Of a stretch of DNA of 64,000 nucleotides, positions 1 through 11,694 are shown piece after piece. The position numbers were made by a program, and so were the translations under genes. The stretch covers positions 83,568,339 to 83,632,338 of the forward strand of contig OY986436.1 in NCBI GenBank assembly GCA_963920525.1, read 5' to 3'. Position 1 is the stretch's first letter, and each line of letters begins with the position of its first letter. The stretch comes from Dichetophora obliterata. Taxonomy: Eukaryota > Arthropoda > Insecta > Diptera > Sciomyzidae. Below the pieces are notes generated by a model. It was not told the origin of the DNA. It saw only the letters and a program-made list of their open reading frames with translations, and did no database searches.

Positions 1-90
1 ATTATAAGAGGTTTAACTCATTGATATTAGCCATCCATCGACAGAACTGAATATTTTGATGGGACGTTTATTTTATACTCCTTCACATTA
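1..90 (+). repeat. Left copy of an inverted ~80-bp repeat
   Basis: The stretch reading GATATTAGCCATCCATCGAC and its flanks recurs in reverse complement near 6657-6762. The outer AT-rich flank (ATTATAAGAGGTTTAACTC, against ATTATAAAAGGTTTTACTC in the other copy) also matches, although the right copy has about 8 extra bases. The copies are clearly diverged. They may be the ends of a ~6.7-kb foldback-like unit or two independent insertions of one short repeat. The left copy may begin outside the window. Confidence 0.6.
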
Positions 91-189
91 ATTGTTGACA
101 TTTTGTGTTCTATATTTCTGATCATTTTGGCTTACAAGGGAGCAAAAAGATCGGTATTGTTGAAATATACTTGCCTGTTTCTTGCTATT

Positions 190-730
190 TGAATATCTGA
201 AGAAATATTGCAAATTTTATGAATGAAAATAAAATTTGAGAGCTTCTTATTTGCTTGTACATGGTTGCCGAATTTATTTTGTTTCTAGCTGGACATTTTT
301 GTTGTGATTTTGTCGTAGTTATATTTTGGTTTCTGTTGCAGAGAAAGATTTTTAGATATTTTATTAGCTGAATAGAAAGACAGAATTCTGATTCGGCTAA
401 TGAAATAATTATTGGATAATAAAAAAATGTAGCATTGAAATAGAATTGGTTTAGCAGTATTTTATAAATTTAAAATAAAACAAAGAAATATCGTAGATTT
501 TATGAATGAGAATAAAAATTCTATTTGATACATATTGTTCAGCTTATTATTTATATGTTTGCGTGTTTTTTTTCGTTCATCTTCTTGTAGTTGCCGAATT
601 TAGTTTGTATAGCTGGAAATTTTCCTAGTAGCAATATTTTGGTTGCTACTTTGGATACACAAGCATAATTTTTAGATACTTCGGCATAATTCGGCTAATG
701 AAATAACTATTGCTTAGTCAGGACTTGAAA
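190..730. repeat. Two degenerate tandem copies of a ~290-bp unit
   Basis: Blocks in the order TTTTATGAATGAAAATAAAA, GTTGCCGAATTTA, TAGCTGGA and TTCGGCTAATGAAATAA appear at about 215-405 and again at about 500-705. The offset is roughly 283-325 bases because of indels. There is no coding potential. This looks like an old local duplication or two copies of one repeat. Confidence 0.55.
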
Positions 731-1039
731 AAATATTTGTTCATTAACGGAACAAAGTAATGCATTTAAAAAATGTTTCCTCTGATTTATTTGTTATATA
801 AAAGAAAATGCATACAAATAAAACTACACAGAGAAAACAACATTTTCAAAAGTAGCAGAAACGTGCCACTTTTAAAAACGTTTAACCCAGATTTTGCACT
901 TCTAACGTTTATTTTAATTTTAAGAACGAACACTTTAAAATGAAATAGTAAAACGTTGATATTAATTTTAAAAACGAAAATTTTAAAACTACATTCTAAA
1001 ATGTTCGTTTGAATTGCTACGTGAAGGTTTAGGAAAAAG

Positions 1040-1330
1040 GAAAATGTTGCCACACCCCCTTTTACCGCCCATAAATCAATAAAAATGCCATAGTTAAGAT
1101 GGTTTTTGTCGTATTAAACTAAAATTTGGTAATTAAGTTCGTATGAAAACTATCGGTGACTATGCTAAAAAAAGGCGTGGTCCCACTATAGCTACTTTTA
1201 AGAAAAGATCAAAATACTTCGGAACTACTGGTCCGATTGAGCTAAAACTTTGGCAATGAATTTGTTTCGAGTACGAGATAGTTTCAGAACAAGAATGCCA
1301 CCACCCCCTTTCACCACCCAAAACTATAAA
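1040..1330 (-). repeat. Reverse-oriented unit of the 'GGGCGG / GTGTGGCAAC' repeat family
   Basis: Read on the minus strand this contains AATTACCAAATTTTAGT, a 'dTTTGTGGGCGG'-like block and GGGGGTGTGGCAAC. The same blocks build the array at 47985-49270 and the single copy at 11830-12200. Here it joins directly to the ~140-bp minisatellite that follows, and the same junction recurs inverted at 11.7-12.2 kb, so both probably belong to one larger element. Confidence 0.6.
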
Positions 1331-2465
1331 AAATTTGCGATATCGAATAGCTTGGGAGTTATGGGTCGCACAGCCTCGAAATCGGGTATTCGACCATAAT
1401 TTACACTTTTCGTTTCACTGATGACATTTTATAGGAGTTAACAAGGATTAGTGGCACCTCCCATACAACCAAAATTTGCGATATCGAATAGCAAATTTAC
1501 ACATGCAGTTTAATTGGCAACATTATATGGGCATTGGACAAGGGGTAGTGGCACCTCATACAACTCAATTTTGCGACTTCGAATAGCTATGGGGTAATAC
1601 TGCCGTCCTAAGAAAGAAAGTCACAAAGACCAAAATTCCAAAATGTAGAAAGGAGCAGATTCGGAACTGTGAATTAGCTTCTAATTTTTGTGTTAAGCAA
1701 AGACTACACATTTTCAACTCCAAATGACTGAAAAATTTAAGTAAAGTGGTCACTTCTAGTGTGTTTCTTAGAAAGATAAAAAACGTAAAAGCTAAATATC
1801 TCAAAACTACTCAAATGTAGATATGACTTTTTTACTTAAGAGGGTAGTATAGGTCGCACAGCTATGGAATTCAGTATTCGACATCAATTTACACATGCAG
1901 ACTCATTGATAACATTTTATGGGTGTAGTGCAAGGGAAAGTGGCACCTCCCATACAGCCCAAATTTGTGCTATCAAATAGCTTTGGAGTAATAGGTCTCA
2001 CAGCGTCGGAATTCAATATTCGACCTCAATGTACACTCGCAGTTTCAGTGATTACATTTTATGAGCGTTGATCAAGGGGGTGTGGCATCTCCTATACAAC
2101 CCAAATTTGTGATATCGAATAGCTTTGGAGTTATAAGTCATACAGCCACGGAATTCAGTAATCCAGCTCAATTTACATATGCAGTTTCACTGAAAACATT
2201 TTATGAGCAATTGGTAGTATTTGACCTGAATTTACAAATGTAGTTCATTGTTAACATTTTATGGGAGTTGGACAAGGTGGCGTGGCACCTCCCAAACAAC
2301 ATAAATTTTCAATTTCAAATTGCTTTGGTGTTATCGATTCGATTTCGAATTGCTATAGGTCGCACAGCATCAGTATTCAGTATTAGACCTCAATTTACAC
2401 ATTTAATTTCATTGATAACATTTATGGAAGTTTGACAAGAGAGCGTGGCAGCAACGCGCCAGGTT
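1330..2465 (+). repeat. Degenerate tandem array of a ~140-bp unit
   Basis: A unit is repeated about seven or eight times with indels. It contains GTGGCACCTCCCATACA, a block like TTTGCGATATCGAATAGC, GGTCGCACAGC, TATTCGACCTCAATTTACAC and GATAACATTTTATGGG. The copies differ from one another at many positions, so the array is old. The unit is seen once more, on the opposite strand, at about 11700-11830. Short open frames inside it are by-products of the repeat. Confidence 0.8.
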
Positions 2466-2760
2466 TCAGCTAGTTTTATATAAATATAATTTATATAATT
2501 GTATATATACCACAGGAATAAATTCGATGCTGTGAAGAATATTGCATTTAATATTTAGGAGATGCTGTATTGTAATGTATAGAATCTATTCCTGTGGTAT
2601 AAAATATCGTTTTAATATGTGAATTGTTGAACAATTTAGTAATACTTTTTGCAAATTTTACAAAATTTAATACAATTTGTATTAAAAATCTTTGTAGTAC
2701 TTTGTTTGTATTAAAATTTATTCCAAAATTTCTAACCATGAAGTCAGTATATTAGTTTAG
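2466..2760. repeat. AT-rich spacer with a short inverted repeat
   Basis: ACCACAGGAATAAATTC near 2509-2525 faces GAATCTATTCCTGTGGT near 2582-2598, giving a 17-bp imperfect stem around a ~56-bp AT-rich loop. This could be the tips of a tiny MITE. Nothing else is recognisable up to the retrotransposon tail. Confidence 0.4.
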
Positions 2761-2820
2761 GAAATTTAAAGCATAAGTGAACTATAATAAATACGATACA
2801 TGAATATTTTTTATTTTTTT

Positions 2821-3759
2821 TTAGACTGAACCAACGCTCAGGGGATGCCCCCTATAAATGCATAAGCATTGTGTTGATTCGGAAGATGGGTGATAGTTAG
2901 TTGGAGGGTGGATAGATGGAGTAGTGTCGGTGAAGATTTGTTTTAAATTTGCACAGCTCAAAACTGCCGGGAAACACTTTCGCAGGGAGACTATTCCACA
3001 ACTTAACCGTGCGACCAAAGAACGAATTATCACGGTAATGTGAGGTTCTATTGGGCATCGATGCCCAATGGTAAAGGGGTGGGCTTGAACAGCTGCCCGA
3101 GTGGACCTGGGAAACACACGAGCTGGTGGCGTCAGGCCATGTATCTCCCTTGAACACTTCCCATGGTAATACCTATACAGAAGGCTTAGGCAACCTACAT
3201 TACGTCGATGCCCAAGAGAGTTGAGAGAGAATGAAATACTTTCATCCCCAATCAAATATATCGCACGACGTTGAATCCGGTCCAGAAGCTCCAAATAAGA
3301 TCTTGAAGCCCCTGCCCAAATGTGCGAATTGTACTCCATTTTCGGCCTAATATATAAAGCGTAGATCATGCGAAGATCAACTGAAGTGAAATATTTTTTG
3401 CACCGTTTTAGAAAACCTAGGCACTTTCCCGCTTCTTTCGACACATCGAAAATATGATCATTCCAACGAAGATCAGATTGGATCGATATGCCCAGAACGT
3501 CAAGAGCGGCTGATTCCACAAGATCCACACCATTCATAACGAGAGGAGCTAAGGGGCAATTCACACGCTTGTGGGTCAACAGACAACACTGGGTCTTGCT
3601 TGCATTGAACACTACTCTATTAGCAAGACCCCACTCGGAGATCTTTTTGTAGATCATTAAGGAGTGTGTCATTCGTATTTTGCCTTTTTCTCTCAATCTC
3701 CATAGAGCTTGTGCGTTTTTTGAATGAATATGAATGACAAATGCTGCTGTCGTCCGCAA
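2821..3759 (-). pseudogene. RT thumb and C-terminal region of the CR1-like element
   Basis: After the LADD box the coding frame shifts near 3640-3660. WGLANRVVFNASKTQCCLL (about 3580-3640) and the conserved VLGISIQ, WNDH and LGFLKRCKKYF blocks then follow. A further frame change near 3150 moves the reading into FFGRTVKLWNSLPAKVFPG (about 2950-3020), a block typical of the C-terminus of CR1/Jockey-group polyproteins. The long uninterrupted frame in this interval is therefore a chimera of true and out-of-frame translation. No intact function is expected. Confidence 0.8.
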
Positions 3760-4876
3760 GCGAATGTATTGGGTTATGCGTCAACTACAGAAGGTCGTTG
3801 ATAAAAACCATTAACAAGGTTGGCGATAGAACTGAACCCTGTGGTACTCCTGCGTTAATGGCGTGCTTCTCGGATGAAATACCGTCAACTACGACTCGAA
3901 TCGTTCTGTCCTTGAGGAAACACGTGATCCATCGAGCAAAGTTACCACCAAAACCATATGCAGCAAGTTTTGACACGAGCGCTTTATGCCACACTCGGTC
4001 AAACGCTTTTGAAATATCCAGAGCAACAACCCTGCTTTCGCCGAAAAAGTGAACGCATTTATTCCATTCCTCGGTTAAGAACGCCATAAAATCACCAGTA
4101 GAGCGAGCCCTACGGAAACCATACTGACGGTCACTGAGCAGTTGCTTGTGCTCCAGATAGTTCACAACGTTGATGTTTATTACGCTCTCCATAACTTTTT
4201 AAAGCATAGAGCATATCGCAATGGGTCGTTAGTTTGCAGGGTTCGTGGTATCACCCTTTTTAGGAACCGGCTGGATATTTGCGACCTTCCAACAAGATGG
4301 AAATATTTCTGTTCTGTAGGAGATGTTGAAAAGGTTGCGCAAAGGCCAAGCCAGCGAAGAAGCACACATTTTAAGCACAATTGGCGATATGCCATCAGGA
4401 CCAGAGGCTTTGTTTACGTTGAGATTTGTAAGGACCCTTTTAACTGCTATAGTTCGAAAGTATATCTCCTGCATTGCAGTAGATGCACCCTCAACAAAGG
4501 GCAGTGGCTGATTGCTATCCGAGAGAGTGGAATTTTGTGCAAACAATCTAGCCAATAGGTTCGCTTTATCAGCCGAGTCAGTGAAAATTTGGTCATCTTT
4601 TAAAAGAGCTGGAATCGATGACGATGTCTGGTTCTTAACTCTTTTAACAAATGACCAAAAATTTTTGCTCCCTTTGTTGCAGAGATGAACCTGTTCTCGA
4701 ATGCGAGCTTCGTGCAGAAACTTTTCGCGTTTTAAAATTGCATTACAGCGATTTCTTGCGTCGATGCGAAGTCTTTTAGTATCAGTATTCTTGCTTGAAC
4801 GCCAATTCTGAAAGGCTTCCTCTTTGGACCTGACTGCAATCCTGCAAGTCTCATTAAACCATGAGTGGTCTTTTGG
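3760..4876 (-). pseudogene. Reverse transcriptase fingers and palm of the CR1-like element
   Basis: Minus-strand reading continues from the endonuclease through a linker (KNFWSFVKRVK near 4660) into SGPDGISPIVL (about 4400-4430), VPKKGDTTNP and the palm motifs DISKAFDRVWH and GVPQGSVLSP. The 4192-3785 segment ends at an in-frame TAG (complement of 3785-3787). The same frame then continues to the catalytic box, which reads LADD (3749-3760) where the family has F/YADD. At least two frame changes precede it (near 4876 and 4200). Confidence 0.85.
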
Positions 4877-5796
4877 TTAAATGCTTCTCATCTTATTGGG
4901 AATGTAAGACCGCATACCCAATAAAATAATTTCTTGTACCATGACAGCCGCGGCATTCACATTTCTATCAGCGAAACATAATTTCCAATTGAAGCTGCGA
5001 TAAAAATTATTTAACGCAGTCCAATTTTCCCTTCCATAAAACCATGCAGTCCTCTTTGGGGCTTTAGGCGTAGAGGTGCAGGGGTTAGAATATGCAAAAA
5101 CAGCGGAGATGGTACAATGGTCCGAGTTACCAAGAGGTGCGTTGACACTCACATCATATTTTTCATGATGTGAAGTCAGAAAAAGGGTATTATGGCTATG
5201 CATATCACTTTGAGGAAAAAAATGGGTTCCTTCATTAGTTGAATCTATTGGTTCGATTCAGCAAATAGCCCAACATATTGCCCAACAAGTATCAATGGGC
5301 ACAAGTGACGTAACCAAGCCGGGTTGTGGACATTGAAATCGCCTGCTATAACGATCTCACTGTCAGGAAACAGCCCCAAAATATGCGTAATCGAATCAGA
5401 GAGAGAGTCCAGTTTGTTAAAAGTGGGCTCTCTCCCTAGATTCGGTCTTCTATAAATAAAACAAAAATGCAGCAAGTGAGAGCGAAGCCTGAACCTGACC
5501 CACATTGAGCTAAGCTTTGGATCGGTCACGTTCAGACTCCTCTCACGCTGGTAGGCCACATCCGTTCTTATAAAATGGGCAATGCCTCTATGCAAAGACA
5601 ACAATGGCAGTAAGCGATACCCAGGTATGTGAAAATCCAGTGGATATGCATCCTCGGCCACCTGGGTCTCGCTCAGTGCCATTATTTGAGGCCTATGTAG
5701 AGTATAATGTACATAGACCGAGAAAAAATCCGCCCTCAGTCCACGAACATTGCAGAAATCTATGCAAAAATGACCCGACATTTCCGCACCATGCAA
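4877..5796 (-). pseudogene. Endonuclease domain of the CR1-like element
   Basis: The first piece (5796-5245) carries the N-terminal motif (FCNVRGLRADF, normally N-x-R-G), a LSETQV block in the catalytic Glu position, RRPNLG, and the GDFNVHNPAW block containing catalytic Asp and Asn. It then runs into a stop. The second piece (5203-4877) starts just before LFLTSHHEKYDVSVNAPLG and contains the terminal SDH catalytic motif (GNSDHC). About 15 codons of consensus seem missing between the pieces. The role would be nicking target DNA to prime reverse transcription; the break between the halves makes a functional product very unlikely. Confidence 0.8.
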
Positions 5797-5810
5797 AAAT
5801 CAAACATATA

Positions 5811-6284
5811 AGGGCAAATAAGGTAATTATACTGTATATATTATACTGTATTATTGGTATTAGTATATACTGTTTTTTTGTGTAAATTTACATTAACGTG
5901 GCCCCAAATTATAATTTTTTTTACGCTATAGTATTCAATTTGAAATAAAATTAAAAAATATGAAGTTTTTTCGAAAAAATCCCCAAAAATATACAAATGC
6001 AAATTTTAAAAAATCGACTTTATAGATAACTTTTTTATAATCTTAAGCTTCGTGATCATAGTGATTTTAAAGAATTTTATATAGGCAGTTACTGCTAAAC
6101 CAAATAAATGTATTAGTACATGTATTACAAAAATGATTGTCAATTTTTATGTTTGGTTTTTTTGTTGTTGAATTAGTAAAAATTTTACTTCTTTGTTATA
6201 TCAATTTGATACAGAATATACACTATAATAAAATAGAAGTTAATTTGTTGCACTTTTTGGAAAAAAATAACGAAATAAATACTT
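5811..6284. other. AT-rich spacer, nothing recognised
   Basis: This is very AT-rich sequence with homopolymer runs and no coding or repeat structure that I can identify. It could be the interior of the hAT-like fragment whose end follows, but I see no protein homology. Confidence 0.4.
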
Positions 6285-6383
6285 CCTGAATTTCGGGACT
6301 ATCCCGGGATCCCGGGATTGTATTTCAGATCCCGAAAATTCCGGGATCGACAAAACTCCAAAAATTGACAACCCTAATTTGTA
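6285..6383 (-). mobile_element. hAT-like terminal fragment
   Basis: Read on the minus strand the end is TAGGGTTGTCAATTTTTGG followed by several CCCGGGA/TCCCGAA motifs. This resembles the complete hAT at 54130-57044 (TAGGGTTGCCAGG plus CGGGA/TCCCG motifs) and the remnant at 34119. Repeated short motifs just inside the tip are typical hAT transposase-binding sites. No matching left end or transposase was found nearby, so it is a fragment. Confidence 0.55.
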
Positions 6384-6656
6384 TCCAAAAAATAAACTAG
6401 TTTCAATATACACTATTATACAAATATATAAATTATATTTATATTAAATTGTTTTCAAATGTTATATTTTACAAAACAATTAAAATCGTATATAAATCGT
6501 ATATAAATCATATATAATCTTTAGAAAAGTGATTTTCTCGAAGCAAAGTTTTTTTGATCGGCCAGGGTGCTTAAAAATCTATCAAGCCAATTGTGCTGAA
6601 ATTTCAACACGTTATTCTACAGCCAATGGCTCAAGCAGATAGAAAAGTTGGATAGT

Positions 6657-6762
6657 AGAATAAAATAAATGTCCCATTAAAATTTCCTGTTCTGTCGATG
6701 GATGACTAATATCAGCGAGTAAAAACTAACGAGCGACGAGTAAAACCTTTTATAATATATAC
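6657..6762 (-). repeat. Right copy of the inverted ~80-bp repeat
   Basis: Its reverse complement contains GATATTAGTCATCCATCGAC and a GGGACATTTATTTTAT block, matching 1-90. An extra ~8 bases separate the two matching blocks here. See the left copy for interpretation. Confidence 0.6.
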
Positions 6763-7904
6763 TCGTTGTCATAAAGGAGATACGAAGAAAATTGTAAAAT
6801 TTCATGATAGTAGGTGTTTTTTTTAAACATCAAAATAGGAAAAAAAGTCTTGATCTCCTCCTGGGGTTTTAAATAAATAATTATATTCAAGGTTCCGTTT
6901 AGAAATATTTAAAGAATCCAAGTTAAGAAAATCATCTTAGGTACCAGTTCTGATGCCTGAGATATAGAATTTAAGGTATGTAAAAAATTAAAAATCAATT
7001 TATTATTCGTTAGAATATGGTTATTTAAGGTCTTAAGAATACGTATACGAAATCTTAGATAAAATATCAAATAGAAAAAAGTTATAACATATATTATATT
7101 CATGTGTCAAGTGATATTCAAGAACCTTTAAATCTGTAATCGCGTTATTCTCAAAAAAGATTTATCGAATCGGCTTCTAAGATATCTGGAGTTCTACTTG
7201 ATGAATCTTGATTCATTGTGATTGTTATAAACTTTGATAAGCACTAGACCTAAAAAAGACAACTTTTATTTTTTTTTTGTATGGCTGAAAGTTTCGGCAA
7301 AAAAAGGAGGATTTTTGTACATTTTTTTGAGTGCTCATCTACAATCCTTAACTCAAGAATGTACTTTAATTTTTTACTTTCAGACGCTATGTAAAGGCTG
7401 GAGACAAGAAGCCAATTGCTGCAATTTTTTTAACACGCTAACTTCAACGCCCTGTAGAAAATTAACAACAACTATAAAGACAAAAATTTTTTTATATCCT
7501 CATGAATAATTCTTTATTATATAAAAAATACGAATCATTAAAATTAATAATACTAGGTTAAAAAATTAATAAAAATGTGTTATTTTTATAGCTTCACACT
7601 GTAATAGTGCCTTAATATTATTTTTTTTTTTAAGTTAAAAACATGCATTCAAGAATATATTTCTCAAAAAAAAAAAAAGAAAAAAGAAAACGTATATTTG
7701 AAAAATATACAAATTATTGTTTCGCCAAATTATTGTTTCTCGAGTGTATCTTTATATTTAGCTTTAAGACATACGTAGATTTTCTTACCAAAATCAAAGC
7801 ATTTTGATATCGTTATTTTTTACTGTTTTTTGAGGGAAGACAGCCTTTTTTTTCCTAAAATTTTGATGAGTTATCTTGACCACCCCATGCAAATTTTGAG
7901 ACCT
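6763..7904. other. AT-rich spacer, nothing recognised
   Basis: Long A and T runs, no credible coding region and no repeat with another copy in the window that I could see. Short open frames here have the composition expected of random AT-rich DNA. Confidence 0.4.
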
Positions 7905-8150
7905 CTTAGGGCCAATTTTTCAGTGCAAGCTTAAACTCTAGTCAAATTAAACTAAGGTTAACTCACAAAAATTGGACGCTTAAAATCGGTTTAGGCAAAA
8001 AAGAAACACATTATATAATAATTTAAGTCAATTTAAATTCAACGAATTCTAAAATATCTACTTAAACCGAGTTTAAACGTCCAATTTTGGTGAGAGAAGC
8101 TAGATTTAATTTGACTAAAGTTTAAACTCGTAGAATACGATCTAAATTTT
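7905..8150. mobile_element. MITE with ~75-bp terminal inverted repeats
   Basis: AAACTCTAGTCAAATTAAAC and AAAATTGGACGCTTAAA on the left (about 7930-7985) face diverged reverse complements on the right (about 8065-8130: the AAACGTCCAATTTTGGT and TTTAATTTGACTAAAGTTTA blocks). The central ~80 bp is unpaired. It has no protein and its target duplication is unclear, so the superfamily is unassigned. Confidence 0.65.
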
Positions 8151-8214
8151 TCGATAAGCCCTACTCGTAATGAACATGTTATCATAAATAACACTGTATA
8201 ATAAATCTATTTAA

Positions 8215-8626
8215 CTCTTTCGCACCTACTGAGATTATATGTCCCAGAAAATTTGGCAGGCTATATCTCAGAATTTTTACATTAGAAGATCATTTTTAAA
8301 CTGCCCCAATAATAGTTCAATGCCTCGTCTGTGGTTTAATGCAAGATTCAACATGTTCTCTGCGCTAAAGTATACAGTTTTCAATAAAAATCGTGCGTCA
8401 CTACGTGTAGTGTGGACTTTTTAATATATAATATCATCATATATTATCATTTTCATATACCATCATTTTTGAGTGCGACTCGCAAGTATTTGTTCCACCA
8501 TATATCCCAGGATAAATAAAGGCTAAGAGACTTCTCAAGTATGCCAAACATCTAATATATTTGTTCTTTATCGATAACTAAATCAAAAATTTACTGTTTT
8601 TGAAATAAAACTCCAATGCGAAAGGG
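8215..8626. mobile_element. piggyBac-type MITE (412 bp, TTAA flanks)
   Basis: The element starts CTCTTTCGCA and ends in the complement of CCCTTTCGCA. It is flanked on both sides by TTAA (8211-8214 and 8627-8630), the duplication and tip pattern of piggyBac elements. The interior is AT-rich and non-coding; the ~60-codon open frame at its left side has no recognisable features. It would need an autonomous relative to move. Confidence 0.75.
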
Positions 8627-8630
8627 TTAA

Positions 8631-9930
8631 AAATGTTGTTTCTTAAATATCTTTTTTAATAATTAATTATTTTCAATAATAGATATGATTTTGAAAAGGT
8701 ATTGAAACCTTCTTTATGACCTACAATTAAGTTAAGTTAAAAATATTTCCGTAAGGTGTCGTTTTTATATTTCTTAAAAGTTTTGTAACTTTTGACACTT
8801 AGAAGTCAGATTTGACAGTTAAAATGCCTTAAAAAAAGTTAGATTAGACTGTTAAGTTTAAACCTTTAGTACATTGTGTATACAAATTAATTGGATTAAA
8901 TAGTCAAATTCAAATTTAACGAACGTAACCTTTAAAATTTATCTAAATTACCATGAATAACATTGACGGCAAAGTCGCCGATCAAACATTGCAACAATTA
9001 TGCTTTCCCATCAACTTCAACAATAAAAAAAAACTTTTTCCATAAAACGCTGTTTTGGCATCATGCTACTTTTAATTATGGGTTACTACTAAGCTAATTT
9101 TATGAAAATAATGATAGCTCGCGTGACAACTCTTGAATTACTTTAATGAATTAATTTTTTTTGACATTTTTGCATAAATTTTTCATTCATATCATAAGGA
9201 TAAAAAAAGGAAAATCATATATTATGAATAAGTTAATTGCAACTTGTCATGAATTGTGATTATTATATAATTTTACTTGTCACAAAAACAAAAAAAGGTG
9301 CTTATTATGGGATTTTAGGCAAAAAACATACAATTTTTTCAAACTTGTTACCAAAATAGTTTTTACAACGGAAGATTGAACGTCTGGAGGCCTTAGCCCC
9401 ATAACCGCCCTGGACCCACGCCTGATCAGGTCGTATTATATACTTCTTCTATCAGCTGAATAAAAACTGATTTCTTTCTAAAATTTACTTGTTTAAAAGT
9501 TAATTTGTTTTACTTTTGAGTTTTACGGCTTTATTATTGTTGCTTCAATTTCAATGCACAAAGTTTGAAAGTACTTTACACTTTTTATTTAACTTAAAAT
9601 AGGGTTATGTTGAAAATATTGAACATATTCTGGGAAAAACAACGTCTCTTCGAATTCATAAACTCTAATATGACTGTGTTAATTGGAATGGGATGATTAG
9701 TTGGATCGAGTATTTTTTTTCTAAGGATAAGCTTTTCATCTTTTTTTCGTATTCTTCGACATCTCTGAGGAGGTGGAGTGAGCACATCTTCACTTCTGGC
9801 AAACAAAAACAACCACAACAACAACTCCTGGTCAAACAAACTTGCGGAAAGTTTTGTGTTGTTGACTTTAACACCCGTTCTAGCACTCATCAACACCAAC
9901 TGATGCCTCGCATATCCTTGGAATAAATAA
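8631..9930. other. AT-rich spacer, nothing recognised
   Basis: No coding region with recognisable features. Overlapping open frames on both strands near 9594-9926 are rich in Gln/Leu codons from CAA/TTG runs and look accidental. Confidence 0.4.
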
Positions 9931-10965
9931 TAAGTAAATGATTAATAATAATTTATTCGAATTCATCTGAGAGATGCTCTAATTGGAATTGATTAGATTT
10001 TGTACTCGAATCATCTTTTTTCACATATAAACAGCACACACACACGCACAAACATCTACATCTATGTCCTATTCATTTAAGTGGCATAAACTTAGCATAT
10101 GTTTGCATGCTTGTTGCCAGAACTGGAAGTTGTCTGCTTATGTGTGTGTGTTTTGGAGCAATGGGCGTATTAGTGCTAATAATGCACGTATTTAATATTT
10201 GTGATCGATTGATAGCAATTTTTTTACCATCTTCTGAGGGATTGTTTGATAGTTTTTTTATTTGTTTTATTTTGTTGCTTGAATTATTTTACCGATGCCC
10301 TCAGCGAAAATGAAGAGCCAGCTACATAACGTGATAAATTATATCAATGGTAATCGCTTAATTAGTGAATCAGCCAAATAGGAATGGGTAATGAGATGGG
10401 TGTTGTAGGCCAAAAGAAAGATGTAAAGCACAAGAGGTTGCAAGTTTTTCGGATCCACAACGTTCCGTGAACTTTCAAGATATTTGTGTTTCAGTCATGT
10501 ACATAAATAAAAGCATGTGCATTCATTCTTGACTGTTTTTTTACTTCATAACCTTTTCAACACGCACACTTACCTTCTCCTATCTCATATCCTCCACTCT
10601 TCTTTCATGAAAGTAACCCCTGAAAAAAGTTCTTACTTAAGTTTGACATAAAATCATTCTTTGACGTAATATTTTTGACTGACAGTGACATTGACAAGTT
10701 CATTGTACGCACTGCCACCATCAATACGCACACACACAAACATACTCAACTAAGCTTTATGCGAATGTCTTTGGAGTGTAGAGATGCCACCCGCCTTCGT
10801 TTAGAATTAATTGAGTATGCTTGTGTGCAAGTGCAAAAGTGTGGCAGCAATGCGCGGTGCTGCTTTGGCACCAAAATACATTTAAATGAATATTTATCGA
10901 GTGCAGTCTACACATACTCAATAAAGGTTACTTATGATATAGTACTGGTAAACTTATAGTATTTG
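9931..10965. promoter_or_regulatory. Unique block with CA microsatellite and TGTCA/TGACA sites (candidate regulatory DNA)
   Basis: Composition is less AT-skewed than the flanks, with mixed-base sequence, (CA)n near 10030 and 10730, and four TGACA motifs within about 60 bp at 10640-10700. I found no second copy in the window and no transposon features. The TGACA core is the known half-site of Homothorax/Meis homeodomain proteins. Regulatory function is inference only. Confidence 0.3.
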
Positions 10966-11690
10966 AAATAATAACTAGAAATAGTAATAAGCAAATCAAA
11001 TGTTTTCCTTTTTTTTATTTTGACATAAATTTGTAGGAAAATATATTTTAGTTATGTCCTTTTATACCCCAAAAATTATGAAATCTGATCCAAAACGTTA
11101 AAAAGTTTTCATTTGTTAAAAATATATTGAGTTACTAACAGTAAAGCATTCATTTTTATCTGCAAAATAAATAAAAAATTAAGTTACGTAAGTTATGCTT
11201 ACTTTTTTACAAAAAAATATATCGTTCAACAGAAATAATACGAAAAATATAATTTGGGGCTGTTTTGTACAAAAGTGCGAATGCTTTTAATTCAAAATCG
11301 ACTCATTTGCAGTCGATTTCAGTAAAAATCATTTGCTGGATTTAAAATAAGCTTATATTTGACATTATTGCCAAAAGAATAATATTAACATTCAAAACTA
11401 GTCCACAAGCTGACATCAAACTAAAAATTTCAGAAAGTTTAAGAGAATTACTGTAACTTTGATGTTATAATACAAAAATGTATGAATACATCATACATCG
11501 TTGAAAATGTATATTCTCGTTGAAATGTATAGAAAAGGTGTCAAACCTTTTTACGGGGTCATATTTCTGGGATATTTGTGGGCAAAAATTGAGAGTTAAT
11601 AATTAGTCGCAAACATTCATTATTGATCTTAGTAATTGAGTAACCAATGCTCCTTTTTAAACGCCAATAAAATGTTACTGGTGAAACGGC
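10966..11690. other. AT-rich spacer, nothing recognised
   Basis: AT-rich, non-coding sequence with no recognised repeat. Confidence 0.35.
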
Positions 11691-11694
11691 ACGT

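Larger units (their letters stand above)
2806..5810 (-). mobile_element. CR1-like non-LTR retrotransposon, ORF2 only, decayed
   Basis: In minus-strand order the copy has an apurinic-type endonuclease, a linker, a reverse transcriptase and a C-terminal region, ending in an A-rich tail (the T-rich plus-strand run at 2806-2821). No ORF1 is visible, so the copy is 5' truncated close to the start of ORF2. The motif order (GDFN; SDH; SGPDGI; DISKAFDRVWH; GVPQGSVLSP; LADD; WGLANRV..NASKTQ) is that of the CR1/L2/Jockey group. I favour a CR1-type family from the 'RQYGFR.ARSTGD' and 'NASKTQCCLL' wording, but a search would settle it. Several frameshifts and stops show that it is dead. Confidence 0.85.

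Noticed and set aside
787..1053. 88-codon minus-strand open frame
   Set aside because: Phe/Val/Lys-rich from TTT/AAA runs, contains a short internal repeat, no motif.
9594..9926. Overlapping open frames on both strands, one resembling FCVVDFNTRSS
   Set aside because: The short resemblance to an endonuclease GDFN box is not supported by any other motif; composition comes from CAA/TTG runs.
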